Shown: piece by piece, positions 43,544-52,874 of the stretch | How the letters are laid out: the number at the start of each line of letters is the position of its first letter | How positions within the stretch are numbered: position 1 is the first letter of the stretch | Made by a program: the position numbers and the translations under genes | Notes under the pieces: model-generated | Database searches by the model: none | What the model was told of the DNA's origin: nothing | Seen by the model: the letters and a program-made list of their open reading frames with translations, nothing else | Source: G963677085 sp963677085 | Lineage (GTDB): Bacteria; Planctomycetota; Planctomycetia; Pirellulales; Thermoguttaceae | Direction: 5' to 3' | NCBI GenBank assembly: GCA_963677085.2 | Contig: CAXXFH010000004.1 | Span: forward strand, 5,146,001-5,210,000 | DNA: 64,000 nt

Positions 43544-45115
43544 TTAGCCCTCGTCGGAATCTGCCGACGTGAACTGGCTGATGATCGGGGCTTGGGCGTC
43601 GACGGGCATGGTGATCGGCTGGCTCGTGTCGACACGCAAGTGACGCTCGGTGACAGGCGGCATGCCAGTACTTCGCAAGGCGTTTAGGTAGGTGTTTACT
43701 TCCGTGTTGTGGGGTTCCAGGCAGAGCCACTGTTCGAGCACCGGATGCGCTTCCTCGACACAACCGTTGGAAAGCAGCGTTACCGAGAGCCAGCGTAAGC
43801 ACAACGGATCGTGGCAGCCAGCCACGTAGGCACTTTGCAGGTACCCAAGGGCGGGTGTCCAGCGGTGGGCCGTTGCTTCGCATGCCCCGCGAACCACGTC
43901 GCTTAGTAGTTTGCGTTCTTGCGACTCGAGCGGAAGACGCTCCACGAGTTCCAACGCTTCGTCGAGTTGTTGGTGCTTAATCCGCAGTTCAAGCAGCCGG
44001 CGAATGAGGCGTTGCGAGTGTGGATGATGGGCGAGCGAGTTGTCGAGGATTTCGGCCGCCTGGATGTCGTTGCCCAGGAGTTGGCGTGTCAGGCTAAGGC
44101 AATCGGTGGCCAATTCCGACAAATCGGACAAATGCCATGTCTCTAGGTCGACCTGACCGTATTGAACGGCTAGCTCAAAGGAGCGGGCGGCCAGGTCGAG
44201 ACGCCCTTGGGCTCGCATGTAGTTGCCCATCGCCAAGAGCAACTGGGCATCGAACGGGTAGACCTCCAGGGCTTCGAGGCACGTGGTCGTGGCCCGGCCG
44301 AAGTCGGTTGTTCCCGAGTCGGCCGTCCATGAATCGCAGGTGGTCAATAGTCCGTAATAGCCTTCCAGCATGGCCGTGGAGCCATGCTCGGCCGCTTCGA
44401 TCGCCCGTTGATATGCCTGAATAGCCTCGGATAACTCGCCGAGATCGGCATGAGCATCGCCCATGACAAGATGCAGACGGGCGGGTAGAGGCCCTTCGGT
44501 TTCGGTGGTCTCCATGCGGGCTAACTCGATGTTTCGCTGGGCGATGGCGGCCTTGCAGGCCGGATCGTGGTGCCGCGGGTGACGTTGAATCGTGGCATCA
44601 AGGGTGTCGATATTCAGCCCGGCTTCGGCGAGCGAACTGGCCAATGTCTCGCGAACGCGCCCAGCGTACTGGAGTGTCGAGATATTCGGAAGAAGGCGAA
44701 GTTGGGCAACTTGTTCTCCGGAGGCACCTAGCAGCGCGGGCGGGATTCGGACCATCAGCATGTAGGCCCGTGAGGCATCGGCCTGGGTGTCGACAAACTC
44801 GCGCAGCGATTGGGCGGCCTTGATATCGAGCGACTCGCCCGCATCAAGCCATAGAATCCAATCTCCTGTGGCACGGCGGAGGCCACGGTTTCGTGCGGCC
44901 GAGAAGTTGTGGTTCCATGGGCAATGGATGACTTCGGCCTTGGCGTTTCGGGCAAGATCTACAGTTCGGTCGGTGGAGCCCGTGTCGACGACGATCAACT
45001 CGTCGGCAATCTCTTGGGCGCTCGTCAGAGAAGTCTCCAGGACCTCTTCCTCGTTGCAGACGATCATCACCACCGAGAGGCGGCGCGGAATTGGGCGAAT
45101 ATCGGCTTGGCTCAT
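43544..45115 (-). CDS. Family 2 glycosyltransferase with TPR C-terminal region
   Basis: 523 residues. The N-terminal ~210 residues are a GT-A glycosyltransferase: SVVMIVCNEEEVLETSL, ELIVVDTGSTDRTVDLA and, at the usual DxD position, WLDAGES in place of WLDADE. Residues about 215-490 are TPR-like helical repeats (LHLVMGDAHADLGELSEAIQAYQRAIEAA, LLLAMGNYMRAQGRLDLAARSFELAVQYG). It looks like the SunS-type transferases that combine GT2 with TPRs and glycosylate peptides or proteins. The substrate is unknown. The last acid of the metal motif differs, so activity needs care. Confidence 0.75.
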   Translation of the reverse strand: MSQADIRPIPRRLSVVMIVCNEEEVLETSLTSAQEIADELIVVDTGSTDRTVDLARNAKAEVIHCPWNHNFSAARNRGLRRATGDWILWLDAGESLDIKAAQSLREFVDTQADASRAYMLMVRIPPALLGASGEQVAQLRLLPNISTLQYAGRVRETLASSLAEAGLNIDTLDATIQRHPRHHDPACKAAIAQRNIELARMETTETEGPLPARLHLVMGDAHADLGELSEAIQAYQRAIEAAEHGSTAMLEGYYGLLTTCDSWTADSGTTDFGRATTTCLEALEVYPFDAQLLLAMGNYMRAQGRLDLAARSFELAVQYGQVDLETWHLSDLSELATDCLSLTRQLLGNDIQAAEILDNSLAHHPHSQRLIRRLLELRIKHQQLDEALELVERLPLESQERKLLSDVVRGACEATAHRWTPALGYLQSAYVAGCHDPLCLRWLSVTLLSNGCVEEAHPVLEQWLCLEPHNTEVNTYLNALRSTGMPPVTERHLRVDTSQPITMPVDAQAPIISQFTSADSDEG

Positions 45116-45828
45116 GGGTCATCCCTGACGCTGGTAGGTTGAAAACCTAATCGGGGGCGAAGTTTACCGTTGCTTGCGTCGCGACGGAAGGCCGATTTGG
45201 CGTGGTTGGCCCGAGCGAGGGGGTCGCGAGGTGTGTAGGTTTCCCGGGACGCAAATGCTGTGAATTTTCCCCGGTTGCGTCTTCTCGCTTACAATGGTGG
45301 TGGAATGCCCGAAGCTCGGAGAATCTCGGTGGCACCAATCAAGCCGGTGTCGCTGTAGCCAAGTAGGAAACGTCGCAGGCAAGTCTCTTATTTCTCAAAC
45401 TGAAAGCGTCTGGCGAAGCACACAGCGTTAACTAAAGCCATACCAAGAGATGAGAGGCGAGAGACGAGGGACGAGAAAATGCAGGTCAAAAACGGACCCT
45501 GCTCGCCCCTAACCCCTCCTCTCACGCCTCTTTAGAGCGCAGGCTCGAGCCATTGTTTTCGGTCTGAGTTTATTATTGATGCATGCATTTCATTGAGTGG
45601 TCGGCCGAGGCCATAAGCCTTGAAGCCGGGTCCCCATTGGCCGCCCTTCGTTCATTCCATAGGCAAAGGACAACGAAGAGACTGTCGAAGAAATGAACTT
45701 CTGTCGGTTTGCACAACATAGGGGTAAAAATACGAGTCATTCCGACTCCAGGGGAATAGGCTTCGCGGCGTATTGCGATTTGGATATAAGGGGTGGGTGT
45801 TACCTTGAATCATCAGGAGATCGATTCG
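45116..45828. other. 713-base spacer upstream of the VWA gene
   Basis: No gene supported. 45440-45536 holds GAGATGAGAGGCGAGAGACG and its approximate complement (CTAACCCCTCCTCTCACGCC), a loose inverted repeat. TGCATGCATT sits at 45580-45589. Confidence 0.45.
45580..45589 (+). promoter_or_regulatory. TGCATGCATT motif, copy 4
   Basis: TGCATGCATT lies 239 bases before the VWA-protein start, in the same orientation relative to the downstream gene as the other three copies. Confidence 0.45.
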
Positions 45829-47679
45829 ATGGGCGGACACCTTCTAAGCACGACTTTTCGAGTTAGCGCGCCATTTATGGTCTCGATGGTGGTGCATCTG
45901 ATTGTTCTCTTGACGCTGGCGATGTGGCTGATGCCGGAGGCAATCACGAAGGCACTTCCCGTGTTGGTGATCGATCCTTCGGACATTGCCGAGGAGTTGG
46001 AAACCGTTGAACTCGAGGAATCGACCGAGGCGGCCACACAACTGAATTTCGCTGCTTCATCGGCGGCTTCTATGGTTTCCGACGCCACGCAACCTACCGA
46101 TCCAACCTTGGATCAGGAGGTAATGGCTCAAGATCCATCGACCTCGGAGGTGAGCGTCGACGGCATTCTCGACATCGGACCGAGCCGCGAGCGGATGCTA
46201 GCGGAAGTACCCCACGGCACGCTCGGCACGGCGCGCTCCGTTGTGGATGGCTACGGGCAGGCCATGGACCGGATTACCCGAGAAATCATGTGGAATCTCT
46301 CCGAATCGAAGGTGCTAGTCATTTGGTGCTTCGATCAGTCGGAGAGTATGAAGGACGATCAGCAAGAGATTCGGGCACGGATCGACCGCGTTTATCAGGA
46401 GTTGGGATTGTCGAACGTCTCGAAGAACGACGCGCTGACCACGGCTGTGGCCAGCTACGGCAAGGAGTTTCAGCTCAACACACCCAAACCGACCAACGAT
46501 CCTTCTGAGATCAGCGAGGCTATCGACTCGGTGCCTATCGATACGTCGGGCGAGGAGATTATGTGCCAAGCGGTGGGGCGAGCAATTAGTGCGTATCGCA
46601 CGTATGCCAACCGCACCCGGCGCCGCATGATGCTGGTCTTGGTTACCGACGAGAGCGGAAATCGCGAAGACAATTTCCAGTATTTGGAGCCCGCGATTGC
46701 CCAGGCAAAGGCCGCTCGGTGCAAAATCTACGTGCTGGGACGGGAAGCCGTGTTCGGCTATCCTTATGCGCTCATGCGGTGGCGGCATCCGCAAACCGAG
46801 CGAATTCACTGGCTGCGGATCGATCGTGGTCCGGAGACGGCCTTTGTCGAACAGGTGCAGACAAACGGCTTCTGTCGGCGTCGCGATGCTTTTCCTTGTG
46901 GCTACGGGTCGTACGAACAGTCGCGATTGGCCCAGCAGACCGGTGGTATCTTCTTTCTGTTGCCCAGTCTGGAAACGAACCTCGTACGCGGTGAGAAACG
47001 TCGCTACCAATTGGAGGCGATGCGCGGCTACCGGCCCGACCTTCGTGCGCGGCAAGAGATTTTTGCAGACCGCGACAAAAGTCCTCTACAGATGTTGATT
47101 TGGGGGATCATCAACGACCTGAGCCCTTACAACAAGGAGGCTGCCAAAGTCACCGAGTTGCGCATCCACTTTTCGCGGGAAGCGAGCGAATTCGTGCAAC
47201 AGGTTCCCAAGGAACTGGCCAAGATCAATCCTTACACGGCCTATCTCACACAGGCTGCCAAACTGTTGGAGAAGAATCGCCGCCTGCGAGAGGACGAATC
47301 CTCGTTGCGCTGGCAGGCCAACTACGATCTGCTGAACGCCCAGCTATTGGCTTACAAAGTGCGTGCCTACGAGTACGCCGCTTGTTTGCAGGACTTCGCA
47401 AAAACACCCAGGGCGGTTCCCTTGTTTAAAAAACCGGGAAAATACCTGATTCGCTGGGACATCACCACGCAAAGCGAAACACGCACCGGCGACTTGGTCA
47501 AAGCCGACATTGAACGAGCCAGCCGACTATTTGCCGCCGTGATCGAGGCCCATCCGGGCACGCCCTGGGCGGCTCGGGCCGAGAGCGAACTGGCGCGAGG
47601 CTACGGCGTAAAGCTGTATCCCTTCTACGACCGCAAGTACAAGGAAGTCAGCAACCCGATTCCTATCCCCAAGCTCTAA
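45829..47679 (+). CDS. Membrane-anchored VWA-domain protein
   Basis: 616 residues from the ATG at 45829, which has CAGGAGA about 10 bases upstream; the frame is open to a GTG at 45793. One transmembrane helix (about 14-36, MVSMVVHLIVLLTLAMWLM) precedes an acidic linker. The VWA domain begins LVIWCFDQSESM: D-x-S-x-S of the MIDAS metal site. It continues to LVLVTDESGNRED (second acid) and GGIFFLLPSLETN. The remaining ~250 residues are helical and charged, with DLSPYNKEAAKV and a C-terminal TPR-like part (FAAVIEAHPGTPWAARAESELARGYG). Probably a surface or periplasmic adhesion or assembly protein. Confidence 0.75.
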   Translation: MGGHLLSTTFRVSAPFMVSMVVHLIVLLTLAMWLMPEAITKALPVLVIDPSDIAEELETVELEESTEAATQLNFAASSAASMVSDATQPTDPTLDQEVMAQDPSTSEVSVDGILDIGPSRERMLAEVPHGTLGTARSVVDGYGQAMDRITREIMWNLSESKVLVIWCFDQSESMKDDQQEIRARIDRVYQELGLSNVSKNDALTTAVASYGKEFQLNTPKPTNDPSEISEAIDSVPIDTSGEEIMCQAVGRAISAYRTYANRTRRRMMLVLVTDESGNREDNFQYLEPAIAQAKAARCKIYVLGREAVFGYPYALMRWRHPQTERIHWLRIDRGPETAFVEQVQTNGFCRRRDAFPCGYGSYEQSRLAQQTGGIFFLLPSLETNLVRGEKRRYQLEAMRGYRPDLRARQEIFADRDKSPLQMLIWGIINDLSPYNKEAAKVTELRIHFSREASEFVQQVPKELAKINPYTAYLTQAAKLLEKNRRLREDESSLRWQANYDLLNAQLLAYKVRAYEYAACLQDFAKTPRAVPLFKKPGKYLIRWDITTQSETRTGDLVKADIERASRLFAAVIEAHPGTPWAARAESELARGYGVKLYPFYDRKYKEVSNPIPIPKL

Positions 47680-47956
47680 GGCCTTGGGGCGCGGGATGAG
47701 GATCTCGCCGATTCGCTCGCTCCTGGGGCGTGTTGGTGGTCGCGGATTCTTGGCCCCCCTGATGTGACTGTTTGTCGGTGGGAGGCTCTCGTTTTTCTGG
47801 AAACACGGCGCAAAGCGCTTGCATCGATTTCTGCTATCACTATACTGATGTTATAGCATTCATGTTGCGTGCCTAGAGTATACGGCTTCATGTACGTCGG
47901 ATTTCCGGCCAACCAGCACTTGTCGGCAGGGCGTGTTTTCGTAAGGAGCCTTGGAT

Positions 47957-48802
47957 ATGAGATCTCAACGATGCGTAGTTCTCGCTGCTGCGGCGATCGT
48001 ATGCACCATGGCAGTCGGACGCTCGCGTGCCGACCTGATTGGCAACGCCGTGGCCTACTGGAGCTTTGAAGAAGGGGCAGGGCAGGCAGCGGCCGATTCA
48101 TCGGCTGGCGGAATCGACCTGCAGATGGGAAGTACGTCGGGCGTTGACAGCGGCGATCCAACTTGGATTACCGAGGGCGCCGTGGGCCGAGCTTTGTCTT
48201 TCGGCTCGGGTGATTTCCTCACCACCGGCACCGACAACGACGCGCTCGATTTCGACGCCGACGAAGCCTTTTCGGTCGCGTTCTGGGTGAACTCCACCGC
48301 TTCGGGAGTTCAGTGGGCGCTGAGCAAAATGCAGGGCAGCGGCGATTACCGAGGTTGGGGAGTACAGACGCGGCCGGGTGACAAGTACTGCGCGTTCTGG
48401 CTTCGCCATTCGAACAGCACCGGTGAATATCTGGGGGTGCAAACGGCCGTTACCGATTGGTCCGACTGGATTCACGTGGCGGCTACTTACGACGGTTCGG
48501 GCGATGCTAGCGGAGTACGGCTCTGCATTAACGGCGTGGCGGCAACCATTGGCGGAGTGGCAAACAACCTAGGCGATGAGCCATCCGACCTCGTCACAAG
48601 CAACGATAGCCCTTTCAACGTGGCAGGGCGAAACAACGCGGGAATTTTCAACGGGGCCATCGACGAGGTGGGCGTTTGGAGCTACCAACTCGCCGCCGAC
48701 GAGGTTGCCAGCCTCGTGCCTGAACCGTCTTCGTTGACACTGATGCTCGTTGCGTTGGTTGGGTTAGGAAATGTGATTTGGCGAAGAACCCGAACTTGCT
48801 AG
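47957..48802 (+). CDS. LamG-domain PEP-CTERM protein
   Basis: 281 residues from the ATG at 47957 (AAGGAG at 47942-47947); a TTG at 47951 is in frame. A signal peptide covers about 1-25. The middle reads as a LamG/concanavalin-like jelly roll (AVAYWSFEEGAGQAAADSSAGG, SVAFWVNSTASG, WIHVAATYDGSG, CINGV). The C terminus VPEPSSLTLMLVALVGLGNVIW then RRTR is a PEP-CTERM sorting signal, recognised by an exosortase and exchanged on the envelope or exopolysaccharide. It lies 139 bases before another PEP-CTERM gene; both probably serve the cell surface or biofilm. The 277-base gap before it holds no gene. Confidence 0.85.
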   Translation: MRSQRCVVLAAAAIVCTMAVGRSRADLIGNAVAYWSFEEGAGQAAADSSAGGIDLQMGSTSGVDSGDPTWITEGAVGRALSFGSGDFLTTGTDNDALDFDADEAFSVAFWVNSTASGVQWALSKMQGSGDYRGWGVQTRPGDKYCAFWLRHSNSTGEYLGVQTAVTDWSDWIHVAATYDGSGDASGVRLCINGVAATIGGVANNLGDEPSDLVTSNDSPFNVAGRNNAGIFNGAIDEVGVWSYQLAADEVASLVPEPSSLTLMLVALVGLGNVIWRRTRTC

Positions 48803-48941
48803 CGGCCGTTCCAAAACGGGGTTTTGGGTTCATAAACCGGCCGAACGATAGTAGTTTTGAAACGGCTTCCAGGCAACAACCCCGCCTTTGCGTGCAAGTC
48901 GAAAAGGTCATCTTTTTCATCAAGAACTGGAGGATAACGGC

Positions 48942-49724
48942 ATGTTCAGGACGTTCGGATATCGCATGGGTTCGTCGGCGTCGACGACAAAAATTCCCTG
49001 GGTTGTCGCCGTTTTGGTGGCTGCAATGGTGGCCGTCTGCATCGGCAGTCAGAGTGCCGCGGACACCATAACACTCGATGCCACGGCCGATGCATCGCTT
49101 TACCAAGGTCGTTCCGATTGGAACTACGGTGGTCAAACCTACAGCGTGGTGGGGAGCGGAGGGTGGCATACTGCGGTGAAGTTCGACCTCTCCGGACTCG
49201 ATGCGGCTGTCAGCGACGGCGAATTGAAGCTTACATTCTACTACGACACTGAGTTCGACGGCTACGACATCGCCGTGTCTGAAATGCCGTTGAGCAACAC
49301 CGATTGGGAAGAAGGTACCAGCACTGGTGGAACTGGTACGGGCGCCACGTGGGACTATAAGAGCGGTGCCAGCGAGTCTTCGGTCGCCTGGGTGGGAGAC
49401 AGCCACAGCGACTCAGTCACCTACCTTGCTTCGAGCACTTTTGCGACTGGTGACACGACCATGACGATCGCCATTAGCCAAACCAAGCTCAACGAGTGGA
49501 TCACACGCGGCGGTGAAGTGAGTCTGTTGCTCACAAGCCCGTTGGCTGAGAGCGGAGGCGGCGGGCAGCACCTGACTCGAATTTACACCAAAGAGAAAGG
49601 GTCGGAGGCACCAGCGCAACTGAGCTTTACGACGGTGCCCGAGCCGTCTTCGTTGTTGCTGGTCGTCGCCGGACTGGTTGGAATCGCCGTTTTTGCGTGG
49701 CGTGGTGGGAGGAAGAGCATATGA
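48942..49724 (+). CDS. DNRLRE-type secreted PEP-CTERM protein
   Basis: 260 residues from the ATG at 48942, with GGAGGA upstream. A signal helix (about 18-38) ends at SQSAA. DTITLDATADASLYQG begins the DNRLRE-like jelly roll, a calcium-dependent polysaccharide-binding module often met in such proteins, with WHTAVKFDLSGLDAAVSDGELKL and WITRGGEVSLLLTS. VPEPSSLLLVVAGLVGIAVF and a basic end form the PEP-CTERM signal. The stop overlaps the next start (ATGA at 49721-49724), so it is translationally coupled to the glycosidase-like gene. Confidence 0.82.
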   Translation: MFRTFGYRMGSSASTTKIPWVVAVLVAAMVAVCIGSQSAADTITLDATADASLYQGRSDWNYGGQTYSVVGSGGWHTAVKFDLSGLDAAVSDGELKLTFYYDTEFDGYDIAVSEMPLSNTDWEEGTSTGGTGTGATWDYKSGASESSVAWVGDSHSDSVTYLASSTFATGDTTMTIAISQTKLNEWITRGGEVSLLLTSPLAESGGGGQHLTRIYTKEKGSEAPAQLSFTTVPEPSSLLLVVAGLVGIAVFAWRGGRKSI

Positions 49725-51184
49725 AGTGGTACTGCCTGTCGGTTGTATGCGTTGTCGTCTGGCTCGGCGCATTCGCGGTGGGCGTAGCGGCCGAACCGGT
49801 GTCGCTCGACTCGCGAACGCAAATCTTCGTCGACGACCAACTCGTCGCACTGAAGTCGGGCGTCACGCGGCGTGTACATGCCTGCCAGAAACTTCCTGCC
49901 CCGGTTCTGGTTCCCGAGGAACCTTGGGAGTCGAAGGGTATCGACCAGCGAGTCTATATCTACGGCACGGTGCTCTACGATCCCGCGACGAAGCAGTTTC
50001 GCATGTGGTACAACCGCGGCGCCAAGTTGTTGTTCGCCACCAGCGACGACGGTATCAACTGGGAACGGCCGAAGCTGGGGCTGGTGAATTTCGCGGGCTC
50101 CACCGACAACAACCTGTTGCCGATCTCGATCAACATGCCGAGCCTGGTTTTCGACGAGCAGGAAACCGATCCGGCTAAGCGTTACAAGATGTTTGGCTAC
50201 TTGCCGGGCGAGCAGCGCGGTTATCGGGTGGCCTATTCGGCCGACGGCCTGCGATGGCACTTGTACCCCAAAAATCCCGTGTTTACTACGGGCAACGACA
50301 CGTGCACGTTGGCTCAGGACCCTAAAACGGGCGAATTTCTTGCCTTCCACAAGCTCGATCGGACCGTGCGAGGCCACGGGCGACGCTTGGTCTACTTGGC
50401 CACCAGCCGCGATATGCAAGACTGGTCCGAGTCGCGTTTGGTGATGGCGCCCGACGAAATCGACGACCGGCAGACCCAGGCCGAAGGCGGACGTTTTTCG
50501 CAGTTTTACGACATGTCGGCGTTCCCCTATGCCGGACAGTGGCTGGGGTTAGTTACCCATTTCCGTTATACCGGCCCGCCCAAGCAGCGCGGTCCCGGCC
50601 AAAGCGGTTGCGACGGCCCAATCGACGTGCAGCTCGTCCACAGCCGCGACGGCCGCACCTGGCACCGTCTGGCAGATCGCTCGCCGGTCATTCCCAACGG
50701 GCCGTACGACTACGACGCGGGCTGCATCTTGGGTATGGCCAATGCGCCGGTGGTTGTTGACGACGAACTCTGGCTCTACTACACGGCCATCAACACCACG
50801 CACGGCGGTTTCCTGCCGGAGAAGAAGATCACGATCGCGTTAGCCAAGTGGCGGTTGGACGGCCTCGTGTCGCTGGAAGCGAAAGCGGAGCCGGGCGTCG
50901 TCGAGACCGTGTCGCTGCTTCCGGTCGGAAATCGTTTGATTATTAATGCCGACGCCTCCGGCGGACGCATTGCGGTCGAGGTGCTCGACGTCAAAGGCAA
51001 ACCGATTCCAGGCTACACCCAAGAGGATTGTGTTGCGGTGGACGGTGACAGCGTACGTCATCGCATCCAGTGGAAACAGCACTCGCTGTTGCCGGCCGGG
51101 CGGCCGGTTCGGCTTCGGTTTCATCTACAAGACGCCAATCTGTATGGGTATCGAATCGAGAGCGGCGCGGAAGGGGGCCAGTAG
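49721..51184 (+). CDS. Secreted beta-propeller glycosidase-like protein (GH43/GH32-like)
   Basis: 487 residues from the ATG at 49721 (GGGAGGAAG upstream). A signal peptide covers about 1-24. A repeated blade pattern (FATSDDGINWERPKLG, VAYSADGLRWHLYP, YLATSRDMQDWSESRLV, VHSRDGRTWHRLAD) is typical of five-bladed propellers of GH43/GH32/GH117-like families. The last ~90 residues form a beta-sandwich-like domain. Some predicted catalytic acids are present (DQRVYIYGTVLYD, APDEIDD, YDYDAGC) but I cannot assign them with certainty. Substrate unknown; sulfated or plant glycans are plausible in a planctomycete. Coupled to the PEP-CTERM gene upstream. Confidence 0.7.
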   Translation: MKWYCLSVVCVVVWLGAFAVGVAAEPVSLDSRTQIFVDDQLVALKSGVTRRVHACQKLPAPVLVPEEPWESKGIDQRVYIYGTVLYDPATKQFRMWYNRGAKLLFATSDDGINWERPKLGLVNFAGSTDNNLLPISINMPSLVFDEQETDPAKRYKMFGYLPGEQRGYRVAYSADGLRWHLYPKNPVFTTGNDTCTLAQDPKTGEFLAFHKLDRTVRGHGRRLVYLATSRDMQDWSESRLVMAPDEIDDRQTQAEGGRFSQFYDMSAFPYAGQWLGLVTHFRYTGPPKQRGPGQSGCDGPIDVQLVHSRDGRTWHRLADRSPVIPNGPYDYDAGCILGMANAPVVVDDELWLYYTAINTTHGGFLPEKKITIALAKWRLDGLVSLEAKAEPGVVETVSLLPVGNRLIINADASGGRIAVEVLDVKGKPIPGYTQEDCVAVDGDSVRHRIQWKQHSLLPAGRPVRLRFHLQDANLYGYRIESGAEGGQ

Positions 51185-51343
51185 GCGTATTCCTAGTGGG
51201 CGGAGCCGTTGCGGGATACACCAGGCGGTCCGTTGACGTCCCACACCGTTATCAAAACCCGGCTCCACGGGGCGACGGGAGGTCTACACAACGACAGCAT
51301 TCCTATCTACGTCTGCAATTCGGAAACGAAGGCACGGAGAGGC

Positions 51344-51434
51344 TGTGAAAAAACGGGACTGGCTCCCGCCCAGTTGCAGAGAAAACCCGCGAATATCGCT
51401 CCCGCAAGGGTGGCCTCTCCCGATTTTTTCACAC
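51344..51434. repeat. Dispersed inverted repeat, GAAAAA-CGGGA family, copy 2
   Basis: GTGAAAAAACGGGAC opposed by CTCCCGATTTTTTCACAC, with the same outer words as the element at 6433. It fills part of the 522-base spacer 51185-51706, which holds no gene I can support. Confidence 0.45.
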
Positions 51435-51706
51435 TCGGAGCTAAGTTTGTGTGTGAGGGGATGTGATTCCCGGCTTTTCGATCGGGCTAGCATGGCTACG
51501 AATACCCCATGCGTTGGGGTTCAGGCGATATGCCGGCAGCCGGGCGTTGGCTGTGCAAAGTCCTTGCGTTGTGAAGGAGTTTGTGATATTTTAGGGTGAT
51601 ATATCACACATCCCGCGTGTGCCGTTTCGAGATGGCGGTCGTCCTGTGGCGGCCGAGCATCCGACATTCGGCAGGCGGTCTCCCGACATGTTTCGGAGGT
51701 ACGAGG

Positions 51707-52660
51707 ATGAAGACGAGAACCACACATGGTTTCACGCTCGTCGAGCTGCTGGTGGTGATAGCCATTATTGGCATTCTGATTGCCCTGTTGTTGCCGGCCG
51801 TGCAATCGGCGCGAGAAGCCGCCCGGCGTTTGCAGTGCAGCAACAACCTTAAGCAACTGGGGCTCGCACTGCACAACTATCATACGGCCCTTCAAACATT
51901 CCCATCTGGTGGCATTTCCTCCAATGGGCTCAGCTACCTCGTCTTGCTCTTGCCATATCTGGAGCAACGGCCTTTGTACGACCAGTTCAGCTTCAAAGCC
52001 GGCGATTATCGTGCGGCCAACAAAAGCGAATTTTCCCTTCACGCCATCCAAGGTTTTCTTTGCCCGAGTGGTTCCATTGTCAAGTCTCAGCTCTCCGTCG
52101 GGGACCCCAACAATGTGACCGAGCACTGGCCCATGACATCCGCCGGCGACAACACCTTTACAACACATTACTACGGCGTAATGGGGCCCCTAGGAACAAA
52201 CCCTAGGACAGGAAACGACTACGGGATTGCTTTCCAGGAATGGTGTGGGCCCGTGGCAACCCAAGGCGTACTTTATCGCGACAGTCACGTGGGCTTTCGC
52301 GATATCACCGACGGGGCCTCGAACACGTTCGCCGTGGGCGAAACCGCTTGGAACGGCTACAAGACGTATCGCACCTGGGTGCGTGGTGCGACCCTCAACA
52401 GCAAGTCGGGCACTCCGGTCATCACGGGTGTCTGCGTAGGTAGCACCAAAAACCTTCGGCTTCCGATCAATGCGGGCGTGAACGCCTCGTACTTCAACGA
52501 CGGCGTCTTCGGCAGCGAACACCCGGGCGGAACCCATTTCCTGATGGCCGACGGCTCGGTCCATTTCGTCTCCGAGTCGATCGACGACAGCGTCTATCGG
52601 GCGACCGCCAGCCGCAACGGGGCCGAGAGAGATACGGCCGTAAGTCAGGGCGGCAATTGA
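51707..52660 (+). CDS. DUF1559 prepilin-like protein
   Basis: 317 residues from the ATG at 51707. A short basic leader, then GFTLVELLVVIAIIGILIALLLPAVQSARE: a type IV prepilin signal, cleaved after the Gly before Phe, and an N-methylated helix. QCSNNLKQLGLALHNYH, QGFLCPSGS, DGASNTFAVGE and SEHPGGTHFLMADGSVHFVSE (the DG-S-V-x-F box) are DUF1559 motifs. These proteins are strongly expanded in planctomycetes and are thought to be exported pseudopilins of unknown function. The small lipoprotein that follows is a common neighbour. Confidence 0.92.
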   Translation: MKTRTTHGFTLVELLVVIAIIGILIALLLPAVQSAREAARRLQCSNNLKQLGLALHNYHTALQTFPSGGISSNGLSYLVLLLPYLEQRPLYDQFSFKAGDYRAANKSEFSLHAIQGFLCPSGSIVKSQLSVGDPNNVTEHWPMTSAGDNTFTTHYYGVMGPLGTNPRTGNDYGIAFQEWCGPVATQGVLYRDSHVGFRDITDGASNTFAVGETAWNGYKTYRTWVRGATLNSKSGTPVITGVCVGSTKNLRLPINAGVNASYFNDGVFGSEHPGGTHFLMADGSVHFVSESIDDSVYRATASRNGAERDTAVSQGGN

Positions 52661-52874
52661 TGCGTTGTCCAAGTGCTTCGCGGTGCTGCGGCCTGCGGGA
52701 TGAACCTGTGGAAATCGGCCGTTTTGCAGGTTGCTGGGGCGGCCAACGGGAGCGGTTTTACGGCATGGCAGCACCGGTTTGGTTGGCGGTCCTGTCACCC
52801 TGTGGTACAGTAGCGGCTATCGGGTGGCGGTTGTGCCGTTGTCGAACAGCATTGGTCTGGTCCCGGAGGATGAT

